Shown here piece by piece: positions 1 to 9,913 of a stretch of DNA of 11,913 nucleotides. Made by a program: the position numbers and the translations under genes. The stretch comes from Rhodoferax sp. (GTDB lineage Bacteria; Pseudomonadota; Gammaproteobacteria; Burkholderiales; Burkholderiaceae_C). The stretch's first letter is position 1. The number at the start of each line of letters is the position of its first letter. The stretch spans positions 1-11,913 of the forward strand of contig VERU01000038.1 in the NCBI GenBank assembly GCA_018882485.1, read 5' to 3'. The notes under the pieces are model-generated. The model was not told the DNA's origin. It saw only the letters and a program-made list of their open reading frames with translations, and did not search any database.

Positions 1-2522
<2,522 letters not shown>

Positions 2523-2549
2523 GGAATTCGGGGGGCGTTTAATTGCGGG

Positions 2550-2555
2550 ATTTTA
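2550..2555 (-). promoter_or_regulatory. Candidate -10 element of a hisZ-purA promoter
   Basis: TAAAAT on the minus strand matches five of six bases of the sigma-70 -10 consensus, in an AT-richer pocket of a GC-rich gap. A start about seven bases downstream would give a leader of roughly 20 bases before the hisZ ATG. No good -35 element is present at 16-18 bases, and hisZ has no clear Shine-Dalgarno sequence. Confidence 0.3.
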
Positions 2556-2611
2556 CCGGCCGGCATCGCGATCCGACGCGGGGTCTCAAGCGTCGTCACC
2601 GAACGCCGCAG

Positions 2612-2629
2612 ACGGCTTCGGCAAGCCAT
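2612..2629. other. Short stem-loop between the DUF2065 gene and hisZ
   Basis: The minus strand contains GGCTT-GCCG-AAGCC, a perfect five-base-pair stem with a four-base loop, extendable by a T-G wobble and an A-T pair. No T run follows, so it is not a standard terminator. It could slow or protect the 3' end of the hflC operon transcript, or mean nothing. Confidence 0.3.
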
Positions 2630-2657
2630 CAGAGCCGGAAAATAGGGACGGGACCGA

Positions 2658-2846
2658 TCAGTTGAGCCAGAGGATCAGCACGCAGCCGGCAAGCACGCTG
2701 CACAGCCCGAAAAATCGCAGTTGTCCTTCCTGCAGGCGCACCATCTGGATGAATACCCTGCGCCAGGCTGCAGGCCATAGCAGGGGCATCAAACCTTCCA
2801 CCACCAGCACCAGACCGATGGCCAGCCAGAGGGTATCCGCGTCCAA
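2658..2846 (-). CDS. DUF2065 (YjeT-like) small inner membrane protein
   Basis: This is a 62-residue membrane protein with two predicted helices at about residues 5-24 (LWLAIGLVLVVEGLMPLLWP) and 43-61 (RFFGLCSVLAGCVLILWL), joined by a short basic loop (AWRRVFIQM). The pattern LALVLVxEGLxPxLxPxAWRR is that of DUF2065/YjeT, a family of unknown function regularly encoded just downstream of hflC. The start is TTG, three bases after the hflC stop TAA; that stop is in the same frame, so no earlier start is possible. There is no convincing Shine-Dalgarno sequence, so translation probably depends on ribosomes finishing hflC. Identity to the family is confident, but the function is not known. Confidence 0.87.
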   Translation of the reverse strand: MDADTLWLAIGLVLVVEGLMPLLWPAAWRRVFIQMVRLQEGQLRFFGLCSVLAGCVLILWLN

Positions 2847-2849
2847 GGC

Positions 2850-3752
2850 TTACTTCTTGGCGGGTACCGGCGCGGTTGAGCTCCCGCGAAACACCTTGAA
2901 GAACTCGGTGTTGGCTGGATCCACCACCATCACATCGCCTTTCTTCCCCAGGCTGGCCCGGTAGGCATCGAGACTGCGATAGAACTGTGCGAACTGCGGA
3001 TCCCGGCCAAAGGCCTCGGCGTAGATGCGCGATGCTTCTGCATCCCCTTCGCCTTTGATTTTCTGGGCATCCCGGTACGCATTGGCAATGGTCACTTCGC
3101 GCTGCCGGTCGGCATCGGCGCGGATCTTCTCGCCCTCGGCACCGCCCGTGGATCGAAGTTCATTGGCAACCCGCTTGCGCTCGGCCTCCATGCGACGGTA
3201 CACCGATTCGGTGATGGCCTCCACATAATCGACCCGGGTCAGGCGAACATCCACCACATCGACACCCCAAGGCTTGGCACCCCGGACCTGCTCGAGGACT
3301 TCCCGCTTGACATCGTCCATCAAGGCCTCCCGCTTGAGCGACAGAAGCTCCTTGACCGTACGCTTGTTGATCTCTTCCTGGAACGCATTGCGCACCACGC
3401 GATTGAGTTGACTGGCGCCGGCGGCTTCATTGGTGCCCACGTTCCGGATGTACTCGGACGGATCGGAAATCCTCCACCGGACATACCAGTCGATCACGAC
3501 CCGTTGTTTCTCGGCCGTGAGCATCGGTTCGGTGTCGGTACTGTCCAGCGTCAGCAAACGCTTGTCGATGTAGGAAACGTTTTGAAAGGGCGGGGGAAGC
3601 TTGAAATTCAACCCCGGTTCGGTGATGACTTCCTTGATCTGCCCCAGGGCATAGACCACGCCAAACTGCCGTTGGTCCACCACGAACAACATGGAGCTGG
3701 CCAGGCCCAGCAAGACCAGCAACGATGAGAATGCAAATCCGAGACGATTCAT
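2850..3752 (-). CDS. hflC: FtsH protease modulator HflC (SPFH/band 7 protein)
   Basis: HflC is the partner of HflK in the membrane complex that regulates FtsH. The 300-residue protein has one N-terminal membrane helix at about residues 5-24 (GFAFSSLLVLLGLASSMLFV), and the band 7 domain starts at about 25 with VDQRQFGVVYALGQI. Conserved segments include LPPPFQNV, TAEKQRVVIDWYVRWRI and the helical GEGDAEASRIYAEAFG near the C-terminus, followed by DPQFAQFYRSLDAYRASL. It ends in a basic AKK tail. The ATG has a good Shine-Dalgarno AGGAG six bases upstream that overlaps the hflK stop codon, which fits coupled translation. Size and order (hflK-hflC-yjeT-like) are typical. Confidence 0.96.
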   Translation of the reverse strand: MNRLGFAFSSLLVLLGLASSMLFVVDQRQFGVVYALGQIKEVITEPGLNFKLPPPFQNVSYIDKRLLTLDSTDTEPMLTAEKQRVVIDWYVRWRISDPSEYIRNVGTNEAAGASQLNRVVRNAFQEEINKRTVKELLSLKREALMDDVKREVLEQVRGAKPWGVDVVDVRLTRVDYVEAITESVYRRMEAERKRVANELRSTGGAEGEKIRADADRQREVTIANAYRDAQKIKGEGDAEASRIYAEAFGRDPQFAQFYRSLDAYRASLGKKGDVMVVDPANTEFFKVFRGSSTAPVPAKK

Positions 3753-3758
3753 CAGATG

Positions 3759-3763
3759 CTCCT
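3759..3763 (-). promoter_or_regulatory. Ribosome binding site of hflC
   Basis: AGGAG on the minus strand, six bases before the hflC ATG at 3750-3752. It overlaps the hflK stop TAG, so a ribosome terminating on hflK sits directly on the hflC initiation region. Confidence 0.7.
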
Positions 3764-5132
3764 ATCGGGTATCGCGTTCGCGCGTGCGGGAGCTGTCCCG
3801 GTTGCGAGAATCTGCTGCCGGCGCAGCGGCGTTGGCCGGCGCCGGCGCTGTTTGCTGCGCAGCAGCCAGTGCCTCGGAAGACGGAGCCACCTGCTGGGCG
3901 GTCATTTGCATGATCTTGTCGAGCGGCAGGTACAACAAGCTGGAGCCCTGACGGGAGTCCACCATCACCTTGGTGGCGTTGGCATAGACCTGCTGCATGG
4001 CATCCAGATACATGCGGTCACGGGTGACCTGGGGGGCCTTCTGGTACTCCGCCAGAACCGAGCGGAAGCGCTGGGCATCGCCCTGCGCCTGCGACACAAC
4101 GCGGGCCTTGTAAGCGCTGGCCTCCTCCTTCAGACGGGAGGCCGACCCCACCGCGCGGGGGATCACATCGTTGGCATAGGCCTGGGCCTCATTCTTCGCC
4201 CTCTCCCGCTCCTGACCGGCCTTGAGGACGTCATCAAAAGCAGCCTGAACCTGCTCGGGAGGTCGTACACCACCCTGCTGCAGGTTGATGCCCACCACCT
4301 CGATGCCGACCTTGTAACGGTCCAGAATCTTCTGCATCAAGGTCCGAACCCGGGGACCAATCTGGTCGCGCTCTTCCGACAGCGCACTGTCCATGCGCAT
4401 CTTGCCCACCACCTCCCGCACGGCGGTCTCGGCAGCCTGCACCACCGCTTCTCCGGGATTTTTGCTCTCGAACAGATAGGCCCGCGCATCGTTCAGCCGG
4501 TACTGGACCGCGAACTTGATCTCGACGATGTTTTCGTCCTCGGTCAACATGGCCGATTCGCGCAGTCCGGTCGCCTTAATCACGGCATCACGACCGACAT
4601 CGACCGAGCGGATCTGGGTGACAAAAATGGACTCATGACGCTGGATCGGATAGGGCAGGCGCCAGTTGAACCCAGCACCAACCGTGGATTTATAACGGCC
4701 AAACTGGGTGATGACCGCTTGCTGCCCTTCCTGGACAATGAAGAAGCCCGTTCCCAGCCAGATCAGAAGCGCAACAGCAGCCACCAATCCGACGCCCATC
4801 CGTGCACTCTTCATATCGGGCTGAAAACCACCGCCACCGTTTCCCCCTCCTCCGCCACCGCGCCCCTTGGGTCCGCCGAACAGACCGCCCAGCTTGCGAT
4901 TGAAGTCGCGCCACAGTTCATCGAGATCCGGCGGTCCTGCCTGCGGCCGCTGCGAACTGGGTTGACCCGGGTCACGCGGTGGAGTGTCGCCCGAACCACG
5001 CGAACTTCCTTCGGCACCTGTATCCGCAGGCTTGTCCTCTCCCCGACCCCAACGGGGATCGTTCAGGTTGAACATGCCACGCAACCGGGCTCCCGTGACC
5101 GGCCAGCTCCAGACCCGCGATTCAGCTTTCAT
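3762..5132 (-). CDS. hflK: FtsH protease modulator HflK (SPFH/band 7 protein)
   Basis: HflK pairs with HflC in a large inner-membrane complex that surrounds and restrains the FtsH protease. The 456-residue protein has a long N-terminal tail rich in Pro, Gly and charged residues, with the family motif NDPRWGRG at about 23-30 and a polyglycine run at about 92-102. A single membrane helix lies at about 111-131 (RMGVGLVAAVALLIWLGTGF). The SPFH/band 7 domain follows, beginning FIVQEGQQAVITQFGRY. A helical region with AQAYANDVIPRA and an Ala/Pro-rich low-complexity C-terminus complete it. The ATG at 5130-5132 has AAGGA nine bases upstream, lying in the second copy of a 19-bp tandem repeat. The gap to hflX is 39 bases. 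hflC follows after 9 bases. Confidence 0.96.
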   Translation of the reverse strand: MKAESRVWSWPVTGARLRGMFNLNDPRWGRGEDKPADTGAEGSSRGSGDTPPRDPGQPSSQRPQAGPPDLDELWRDFNRKLGGLFGGPKGRGGGGGGNGGGGFQPDMKSARMGVGLVAAVALLIWLGTGFFIVQEGQQAVITQFGRYKSTVGAGFNWRLPYPIQRHESIFVTQIRSVDVGRDAVIKATGLRESAMLTEDENIVEIKFAVQYRLNDARAYLFESKNPGEAVVQAAETAVREVVGKMRMDSALSEERDQIGPRVRTLMQKILDRYKVGIEVVGINLQQGGVRPPEQVQAAFDDVLKAGQERERAKNEAQAYANDVIPRAVGSASRLKEEASAYKARVVSQAQGDAQRFRSVLAEYQKAPQVTRDRMYLDAMQQVYANATKVMVDSRQGSSLLYLPLDKIMQMTAQQVAPSSEALAAAQQTAPAPANAAAPAADSRNRDSSRTRERDTR

Positions 5133-5142
5133 TGCTCATGGT

Positions 5143-5180
5143 CCTTGTTGTTTCAGGGTCGCCTTGTTGTTTCAGGTTCG
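5143..5180. repeat. 19-bp tandem duplication at the hflX-hflK junction
   Basis: Two adjacent 19-base copies occupy 5143-5161 and 5162-5180 and differ at one position (18 of 19 identical). On the minus strand each reads CGAMCCTGAAACAACAAGG apart from that variable base. The copy at 5162-5180 contains the hflX stop TGA; the copy at 5143-5161 supplies the AAGG that precedes hflK. Loss of one copy would leave both the hflX C-terminus and the hflK Shine-Dalgarno intact, so the duplication looks neutral for the coding sequences. Confidence 0.85.
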
Positions 5181-6359
5181 GATTGTGCACAAAGGTTCGT
5201 CGTCCCCATGCGCGGGGAGGGTATGGGCCACGGACGGGACCTGTCGCGCATCGAGGGCAGCGGCAGCCAGCGCACGTCGCAAATCGGGTAACCCCTCGCC
5301 ACTTCGCGCGCTGATGAAAACCCGGGGGCAAGACTGTCCATCGACTTCAATGAAATCGCTGGAAACCGCCGGCTTGTGTGCCGAATCGAGCGCATCCACC
5401 TTGTTGAACACCACCAGTTGCCGAATGCGGTCGGCTCCGATTTCCGCCAGGACACGCTGTACCTCGCTCATTTGTTCCATGAAGTTGGAACTAGCCGCAT
5501 CGACGACGTGCAGCAACAAATCAGCGTCCATGGCTTCCTGAAGCGTGGCCTGGAAGGCATCGATGAGTCCGTGAGGCAAGTCCCTGATGAAGCCGACCGT
5601 GTCCGACAGAGAAACCGCCAGGTCAGCTTCGCCGAGGTACAACTGACGAGTGGTGGTGTCCAGGGTGGCGAACAGCTGATCAGCGGCATAGGCCCGGGCC
5701 TTCACCAGCGCGTTGAACAGCGTGGACTTGCCCGCGTTGGTGTAGCCGACCAGGGAGACCTTGAAAACCTCCTGCCTCACCCGTTGCCGACGCTGCGTCT
5801 GGCGCTGACGTTTGACCTTTTGGAGTCGGTCCTTGATGCGCCGGATACTCTCACCGATCATGCGTCGATCCAGTTCAATCTGGGTTTCCCCAGGCCCACC
5901 CCGAAGACCGATGCCGCCACTCTGGCGTTCCAGATGAGACCAGCGACGCACCAGGCGCGTGCTGAGGTACTGCTGCCGGGCAAGCTCCACCTGCAGTTTT
6001 CCTTCGTGGCTTCGGGCTCGCTGGCCGAAAATTTCCAGGATCAGCAGGGTCCGGTCGTTGACCGGCCTTTGGAGATGCCGCTCCAGATTGCGCTGCTGCC
6101 CCGGGCTCAGGCTCTGGTCGAACAGGATCTCCTCGGCTCCAAGCTCTTCAGCCATACGGGCAATCTCGTCGGCCTTCCCACTGCCGACAAACAGTGCAGC
6201 ATCCGGTGCCTTGCGCTTGCAGACTAGGCGCCCTACCGGCTCAAGACCCGCAGACTGGGCCAGCAAACCCAACTCGTGGAGCTGATCGTCAAAGGCCAGC
6301 TGTCCAAGATCGACCCCTATCAGCAGGGTCGATACCGCTGACGGCTTAGGCTGCTGCAG
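5172..6359 (-). CDS. hflX: Ribosome-associated GTPase HflX, start uncertain
   Basis: HflX is a GTPase that binds the ribosome and helps split or rescue stalled ribosomes. Counted from the start proposed here, landmarks are the family segment [15 protein letters not shown] (about 148-162), the P-loop GYTNAGKS (205-212), LDTTTR, DTVGFI (253-258), NKVD (319-322) and SARSGEG (350-356). The N-terminal HflX domain includes [18 protein letters not shown]. The first ATG/GTG/TTG-type start in frame is TTG at 6270-6272, giving 366 residues. Family-like sequence ([15 protein letters not shown]) continues upstream of it, with no standard start before a TGA at 6384-6386. A CTG at 6357-6359, with GAGG six bases upstream, would give 395 residues and overlap hfq by 14 bases. 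I used that start; the gene itself is certain. Confidence 0.93.
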   Translation of the reverse strand: MQQPKPSAVSTLLIGVDLGQLAFDDQLHELGLLAQSAGLEPVGRLVCKRKAPDAALFVGSGKADEIARMAEELGAEEILFDQSLSPGQQRNLERHLQRPVNDRTLLILEIFGQRARSHEGKLQVELARQQYLSTRLVRRWSHLERQSGGIGLRGGPGETQIELDRRMIGESIRRIKDRLQKVKRQRQTQRRQRVRQEVFKVSLVGYTNAGKSTLFNALVKARAYAADQLFATLDTTTRQLYLGEADLAVSLSDTVGFIRDLPHGLIDAFQATLQEAMDADLLLHVVDAASSNFMEQMSEVQRVLAEIGADRIRQLVVFNKVDALDSAHKPAVSSDFIEVDGQSCPRVFISARSGEGLPDLRRALAAAALDARQVPSVAHTLPAHGDDEPLCTIRT

Positions 6360-6591
6360 CGTCGGCCTCGTGGTTGGCGAGATTCACCGCACGCCCCGGA
6401 ACGATGGTCGAAATAGCGTGCTTGTACACCATCTGGGTCACAGTGTTGCGCAACAAGACAACGTACTGGTCAAACGACTCGATCTGGCCTTGCAATTTGA
6501 TGCCGTTGACGAGGTAGATGGAGACAGGAATGTGTTCCCGGCGCAGTGCGTTGAGGAACGGGTCTTGCAAGAGCTGTCCTTTGTTGTTCAC
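6346..6591 (-). CDS. hfq: RNA-binding chaperone Hfq
   Basis: Hfq is a hexameric Sm-like protein that stabilises small regulatory RNAs and pairs them with mRNAs. The 81-residue product is nearly invariant in its core. It has [13 protein letters not shown] in the N-terminal helix and proximal face, with rim arginines at residues 17-18. The Sm1 part includes [18 protein letters not shown], and the Sm2 part includes the YKHAIS signature with Tyr56, Lys57 and His58. The tail after about residue 70 is short and acidic, ending in a run of alanines. The start codon is GTG, with GGAG six bases upstream; no in-frame ATG exists before the preceding TGA. A 116-base gap separates it from der, so it may have its own promoter. 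hflX follows immediately and probably overlaps the last codons. Confidence 0.98.
   Translation of the reverse strand: MNNKGQLLQDPFLNALRREHIPVSIYLVNGIKLQGQIESFDQYVVLLRNTVTQMVYKHAISTIVPGRAVNLANHEADAAAA
6366..6369 (-). promoter_or_regulatory. Candidate ribosome binding site for a CTG start of hflX
   Basis: GAGG on the minus strand lies six bases before the CTG at 6357-6359. It sits inside the last codons of hfq. The position is ideal for initiation at the CTG, which is otherwise chosen because the hflX family homology extends upstream of the only TTG. A four-base match can arise by chance, particularly since these bases also encode Hfq. Confidence 0.35.
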
Positions 6592-6597
6592 GATATG

Positions 6598-6601
6598 CTC
6601 C
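6598..6601 (-). promoter_or_regulatory. Ribosome binding site of hfq
   Basis: GGAG on the minus strand, six bases before the GTG at 6589-6591. It supports GTG as the hfq start; the frame upstream has no ATG, GTG or TTG before a TGA. Confidence 0.7.
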
Positions 6602-6656
6602 GTGTTCAGGAAGTGGATAAGCCATCACGATAACACAGCGGCAACAGGGCATCCCG

Positions 6657-6704
6657 AAAAACCGGCAAGACCCTGCGCAGTCCGATGGCAAGACTTTGCC
6701 CGGT
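6657..6704 (-). terminator. Weak candidate rho-independent terminator after der
   Basis: On the minus strand ACCGGGCAA (6696-6704) can pair, with one bulged G, with TTGCCGGT (6661-6668), and five T residues follow (6657-6661, sharing one base with the stem). The loop is long, about 27 bases, and may fold further through the palindrome CTGCGCAG. The T run is short and the stem imperfect, so it may only attenuate or do nothing. It lies in the only sizeable gap of the upstream half of the window. Confidence 0.3.
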
Positions 6705-6707
6705 CGG

Positions 6708-8057
6708 TCACGCCGATGGAGCCGTCCTGTCGGGGAATGGATTGGAGCCCGACTTCATCTCAATCCGCAATGGAGTGCCCACCAGATCGAAGGCCTTGCG
6801 GAATCGGGCTTCCAGGTACCGCTTGTAGCTCTCGGAAACATGGTCCAGAGCGTTACCGTGGATCACGATAACCGGGGGGTTCATCCCACCCTGATGGGCA
6901 TAGCGCAGCTTGGGCCTGTGGGTTCCCGAACGCTTGGGCGCCTGGAACTGCACGGCTTCGATCAGCAGGCGCGTCAGCAAGGGCGTGGGCAACTTGCAGG
7001 TGGCAGCCCGGTAGGCCTTTGCAATGGACACCCACAACGGCGCCAAACCCTGTCGCTTGCGGGCGGAAACAAAGTGCATGTTGGCAAAACGCAGAAAAGG
7101 CAAACGGGTTTCTATCGAACGCCGGACCTGCTCACGCTGGTAATCATCGACCGCATCCCACTTGTTCACCGCCACGACAACCGCTCGCCCATTCTCCAGG
7201 ATGAACCCCGCGATGTGTGCGTCCTGATCGGTCACGCCCTGCGTGGCATCGACCAGCAGCAATGCAACATGGGCCGACTCAATGGCCTGCAACGTTTTGA
7301 TCACGGAAAATTTTTCGATCGCCTCGAACACCCGACCCTTGCGGCGCAGGCCTGCCGTATCCACCAGTTCGTACAACTGGCCGTCGCGTTCGAATGGCAC
7401 TACGATGGCGTCCCGGGTGGTGCCCGGCTGGTCAAATGCCACCATTCGCTCCTCACCCAACCAGGTGTTGATGAGCGTGGATTTGCCCACATTGGGTCTA
7501 CCGGCAACGGCCAATCGGATCGCTCCCGAGACCTCGTGTTCTTCTTCCTCGTCATCCTGGAGTTCAGGCAGTCGCGACAGTGCCAGATCCAGCAGACTGC
7601 GAACGCCCTGTCCATGGGCTGCCGATACAGGGTGCACATCTCCGAGGCCAAGCTCGTAGAACTCGCCGAGACGGCTGGTGTCGCTCATACCCTCAGCTTT
7701 GTTCGCAACAAGTAGACAAGGCTTGCCCAGACGCCTGAGGTAGCCCGCAATATCGTGGTCTTGCGCAGACAGGCCTTCGCGCGCATCCACCACCAACATG
7801 ACGACATCGGCCTCGGCCACAGCCTGTCGGGTCTGACGGGCCATTTCCTGGAATATCCCGCTGTCCGCCTGGGGTTCAAAACCTCCGGTGTCGATGACAA
7901 TGAAACCACGACGTCCATGCCGACCCGTACCGTAATGACGATCTCGGGTCAAACCCGCAAAGTCCGCCACCAGGGCATCACGGGATTGAGTCAGCCGATT
8001 GAAGAGAGTGGATTTGCCGACGTTGGAGCGGCCAACCAGAGCCAGAACAGGCTTCAT
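6708..8057 (-). CDS. der: Ribosome-associated GTPase Der (EngA)
   Basis: Der is an essential GTPase with two G domains that acts in maturation of the 50S ribosomal subunit. The protein has 449 residues. Domain 1 has GRSNVGKS (residues 9-16), DTGGFEP and NKAE (119-122). Domain 2 has GRPNVGKS (186-193), [14 protein letters not shown] and NKWD (298-301). A highly acidic linker (about 168-174) joins them, and a C-terminal KH-like domain follows. The start at MKPVLALVG matches the family; the frame is open for 91 further codons upstream, but those are shadow of bamB. It begins 11 bases after the bamB stop with no obvious Shine-Dalgarno sequence. In domain 1, two normally conserved prolines are replaced (Ser11 in the P-loop and Ala34 in the FAGLTRD segment), while domain 2 is canonical. 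Confidence 0.96.
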   Translation of the reverse strand: MKPVLALVGRSNVGKSTLFNRLTQSRDALVADFAGLTRDRHYGTGRHGRRGFIVIDTGGFEPQADSGIFQEMARQTRQAVAEADVVMLVVDAREGLSAQDHDIAGYLRRLGKPCLLVANKAEGMSDTSRLGEFYELGLGDVHPVSAAHGQGVRSLLDLALSRLPELQDDEEEEHEVSGAIRLAVAGRPNVGKSTLINTWLGEERMVAFDQPGTTRDAIVVPFERDGQLYELVDTAGLRRKGRVFEAIEKFSVIKTLQAIESAHVALLLVDATQGVTDQDAHIAGFILENGRAVVVAVNKWDAVDDYQREQVRRSIETRLPFLRFANMHFVSARKRQGLAPLWVSIAKAYRAATCKLPTPLLTRLLIEAVQFQAPKRSGTHRPKLRYAHQGGMNPPVIVIHGNALDHVSESYKRYLEARFRKAFDLVGTPLRIEMKSGSNPFPDRTAPSA

Positions 8058-8068
8058 GGAGAACCGTG

Positions 8069-9229
8069 TCAGTCCGGCCGGAACCCGAACAAGCCACCCT
8101 TGCGGGTCGCCACGACCAGCGTATCTCCCACACGGACTGGAGGCCCGACCACCGGGGAGCCGTCCGTCGCCATACGTGCCAGCAGGCTGCCGTCCTCCCT
8201 GGAGAGCCAGTGCACGTAACCGAACCGGTCCCCCACTGCAATCGAACGCCCCACCACCAGCGGTGCCGTGAGACCCCGTTGACGCAATCGGTCGGACGAC
8301 CACAAGGGCACTCCATCGGTCCGACGCCACGCAACGAGACGACCGTCTCCCTCTGAGCCCACCACAATCTGCTCATTGCCATGGAGGCCCACCGTGCCAC
8401 TGGCAGATCGGCTCCAGATCAATTCGCCGCGCACTGCGTCCACGCAGCCCACGGCCGACTGAAAGGCACGAACGCACACGGTGTCACCCTGTCGCGCCAC
8501 GCCGGCCAGGATATCAACCAGACGTTCTACATCGTTGCTGCCGCGTGGCGACGCCAGTGCCACCTCCCAGCGTATGGTACCGTTGCCTGGATTCAAACCG
8601 GTCAGCCGACCACCCAGGCCGACCACCAGGGTATCCCGTACCGCCATCAACAAGCCGGCCTGCCGCAAAACCAGAGGCTCACCCTGGCGCGACTGACTCC
8701 ACAACCGTCGGCCCGTCGCCATATCCCAGGCCGATACCGTGCGATCGGCGGTCATCAAAAAAACGCGCCCCCCGGCAATCAGCGGTGGCGTGGATCCGGA
8801 AGCACCAACCGGCTGGCGCCAACGCTGCTGCCCCGCTTCGAGCGCCACCAATTCGTTTCCACGGGTCAACGCAACGGTCCAGCGTGCATCGCCACCCATG
8901 CCCGCGCCGATACCCTGCCCAAGTTCGGCTTGCCACCGCCGCTCACCACGCCCTGCATCGAACGCCGTCACCCTGCCCTTGGAATCCCCAACCACGACCT
9001 GATCCTCCGCAGCGCGCATGTCAAGGGGGAATTCAATTGGACCGGTCTGTGCAACCCAAGCGAGTCGAACCCCGATCAAGGCCGGATTAGGCCCCAATTC
9101 CGCAGGTTTGAGCGTTTCAGGCGTGCTGGAGCAAGCGCCCAGCAGCCAGGTCAGCAGACCAACAGCAGCAAGCCCCAGGACTCTCCGTGCAGTCGCATGA
9201 GCGGGTCGCCAACTCAACGCGCGAATCAC
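8069..9229 (-). CDS. bamB: Outer membrane protein assembly lipoprotein BamB
   Basis: BamB is the lipoprotein subunit of the BAM complex, which inserts beta-barrel proteins into the outer membrane. The 386-residue product starts with a positively charged segment, a hydrophobic stretch and the lipobox LGAC, giving Cys33 as the lipidated residue. The +2 residue is Ser, which suits outer-membrane sorting. The rest is an eight-bladed beta-propeller of PQQ-like repeats, seen in recurring patterns such as [37 protein letters not shown] and [15 protein letters not shown]. The start is GTG rather than ATG: it overlaps the yfgM stop as GTGA and has a strong AAAGGAG four bases upstream. Nearby ATGs are out of frame. 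The yfgM-bamB-der order is conserved in many proteobacteria. Confidence 0.95.
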   Translation of the reverse strand: MIRALSWRPAHATARRVLGLAAVGLLTWLLGACSSTPETLKPAELGPNPALIGVRLAWVAQTGPIEFPLDMRAAEDQVVVGDSKGRVTAFDAGRGERRWQAELGQGIGAGMGGDARWTVALTRGNELVALEAGQQRWRQPVGASGSTPPLIAGGRVFLMTADRTVSAWDMATGRRLWSQSRQGEPLVLRQAGLLMAVRDTLVVGLGGRLTGLNPGNGTIRWEVALASPRGSNDVERLVDILAGVARQGDTVCVRAFQSAVGCVDAVRGELIWSRSASGTVGLHGNEQIVVGSEGDGRLVAWRRTDGVPLWSSDRLRQRGLTAPLVVGRSIAVGDRFGYVHWLSREDGSLLARMATDGSPVVGPPVRVGDTLVVATRKGGLFGFRPD

Positions 9230-9900
9230 GGCGCTCCTTTGATGTCAGCGCCCGACGGCTTGGCTTGCGCACCATGGGCATTGAGTTTGACCTCAACCAG
9301 CCGTCGGTAGTCGGAACGCGCATCCAGAGCCTGGTAGGCCTTGTCCCACGCGGCCACAGCCTGCGACGGACGAGCCTGCAAAGCGAGAACATCTCCCTTG
9401 CGGTCTGCGGCCAAAGCGGCAAAAGATGCCGGAAACGGGCCATCCAGGAGCTTCAACGCATCGTCGTAGGACTTTGTGTGAGCGAGGATCGAAGCCAATC
9501 GCAGCCGGGCAATCGCCTGAATCCCTGGGTCTGATGCTTTTTCGACCACCCAGGTCAAGGCCGCTTTGGACGCGTCTACCCGCCCCGCTTCGAAGTGATG
9601 GCGCGCGACCAGCAGGCCCGCTTGTCCGGCATAGCTCGTGCGACCGTACCGTTCCTGCATGTCGGCGAAGGCTCTGTCGACGCGGGCAACGTCTGAGGCC
9701 CTGAGCACCCGGTCCAGTTCGTCGTACAGCGCAGCCGCCTGCACGGATTGATTGCGTTGCCAAACCTGGTAACCATTCCATCCCGCATAACCGCCCAGAA
9801 TCACGATCAGGGCCCAGGTGATCGCGGCCCCGTACTGTTTCCAGAAGTGCTTGAGTTGATCAAGCTGTTCCTGCTCTTCGAGATCAAGATGATTTGCCAT
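9226..9900 (-). CDS. YfgM-like membrane-anchored tetratricopeptide protein
   Basis: This 224-residue protein has a short acidic cytoplasmic N-terminus rich in Glu, Gln and Leu, one membrane helix at about residues 24-43 (AAITWALIVILGGYAGW), and a helical TPR-like domain exposed to the periplasm. In E. coli, YfgM binds the SecYEG translocon and periplasmic chaperones and is encoded between hisS and bamB. The position and topology here match that family. The repeats are degenerate but show the TPR pattern of small residues, as in YAGQAGLLVARHHFEAG and AIARLRLASILAHTKSYDDALKLL. The ATG lies 13 bases after the hisS stop and has no clear Shine-Dalgarno sequence, so reinitiation after hisS is likely. 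The stop overlaps the bamB start. The family assignment is confident; the exact role in this organism is inferred. Confidence 0.88.
   Translation of the reverse strand: MANHLDLEEQEQLDQLKHFWKQYGAAITWALIVILGGYAGWNGYQVWQRNQSVQAAALYDELDRVLRASDVARVDRAFADMQERYGRTSYAGQAGLLVARHHFEAGRVDASKAALTWVVEKASDPGIQAIARLRLASILAHTKSYDDALKLLDGPFPASFAALAADRKGDVLALQARPSQAVAAWDKAYQALDARSDYRRLVEVKLNAHGAQAKPSGADIKGAP
9234..9240 (-). promoter_or_regulatory. Ribosome binding site of bamB
   Basis: The minus strand reads AAAGGAG four bases before the GTG at 9227-9229. It lies in the last codons of the yfgM-like gene and is the strongest Shine-Dalgarno sequence in the window. It decides for the GTG start of bamB, since the nearby ATG (9196-9198) is out of frame. 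Confidence 0.75.
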
Positions 9901-9913
9901 GGATGACTGGAAT

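Larger units (their letters stand above)
6592..6707 (-). other. der-hfq intergenic region
   Basis: This 116-base gap is the likely site of an hfq promoter. Besides the imperfect hairpin next to der, it holds a TTGCCG that could serve as a -35 element, followed at about 16 bases by GCTTAT, and also a TGTTAT hexamer. Neither pair is close to the sigma-70 consensus, so I do not call a promoter. No small reading frame here looks real. Confidence 0.4.

Noticed and set aside
4830..4865. Repetitive GGN tract, possible mobile or regulatory repeat
   Set aside because: It encodes the polyglycine linker ahead of the HflK membrane helix and is typical of the family's variable N-terminus.
5122..5139. Five-codon reading frame ATG-AGC-AAT-GAA-AGC-TGA overlapping the hflK start
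   Set aside because: It could act as a tiny leader peptide, but its spacing from the AAGG is too short for good initiation and such frames arise easily by chance.
3756..5291. Open frame of 511 codons on the plus strand opposite hflK
   Set aside because: It is a shadow of hflK in GC-rich sequence; the translation is low-complexity and resembles no family, while the minus strand encodes a clear HflK.
6696..7715. Open frame of 339 codons on the plus strand opposite der
   Set aside because: Antisense shadow of the second half of Der; no start signal and no recognisable motif.
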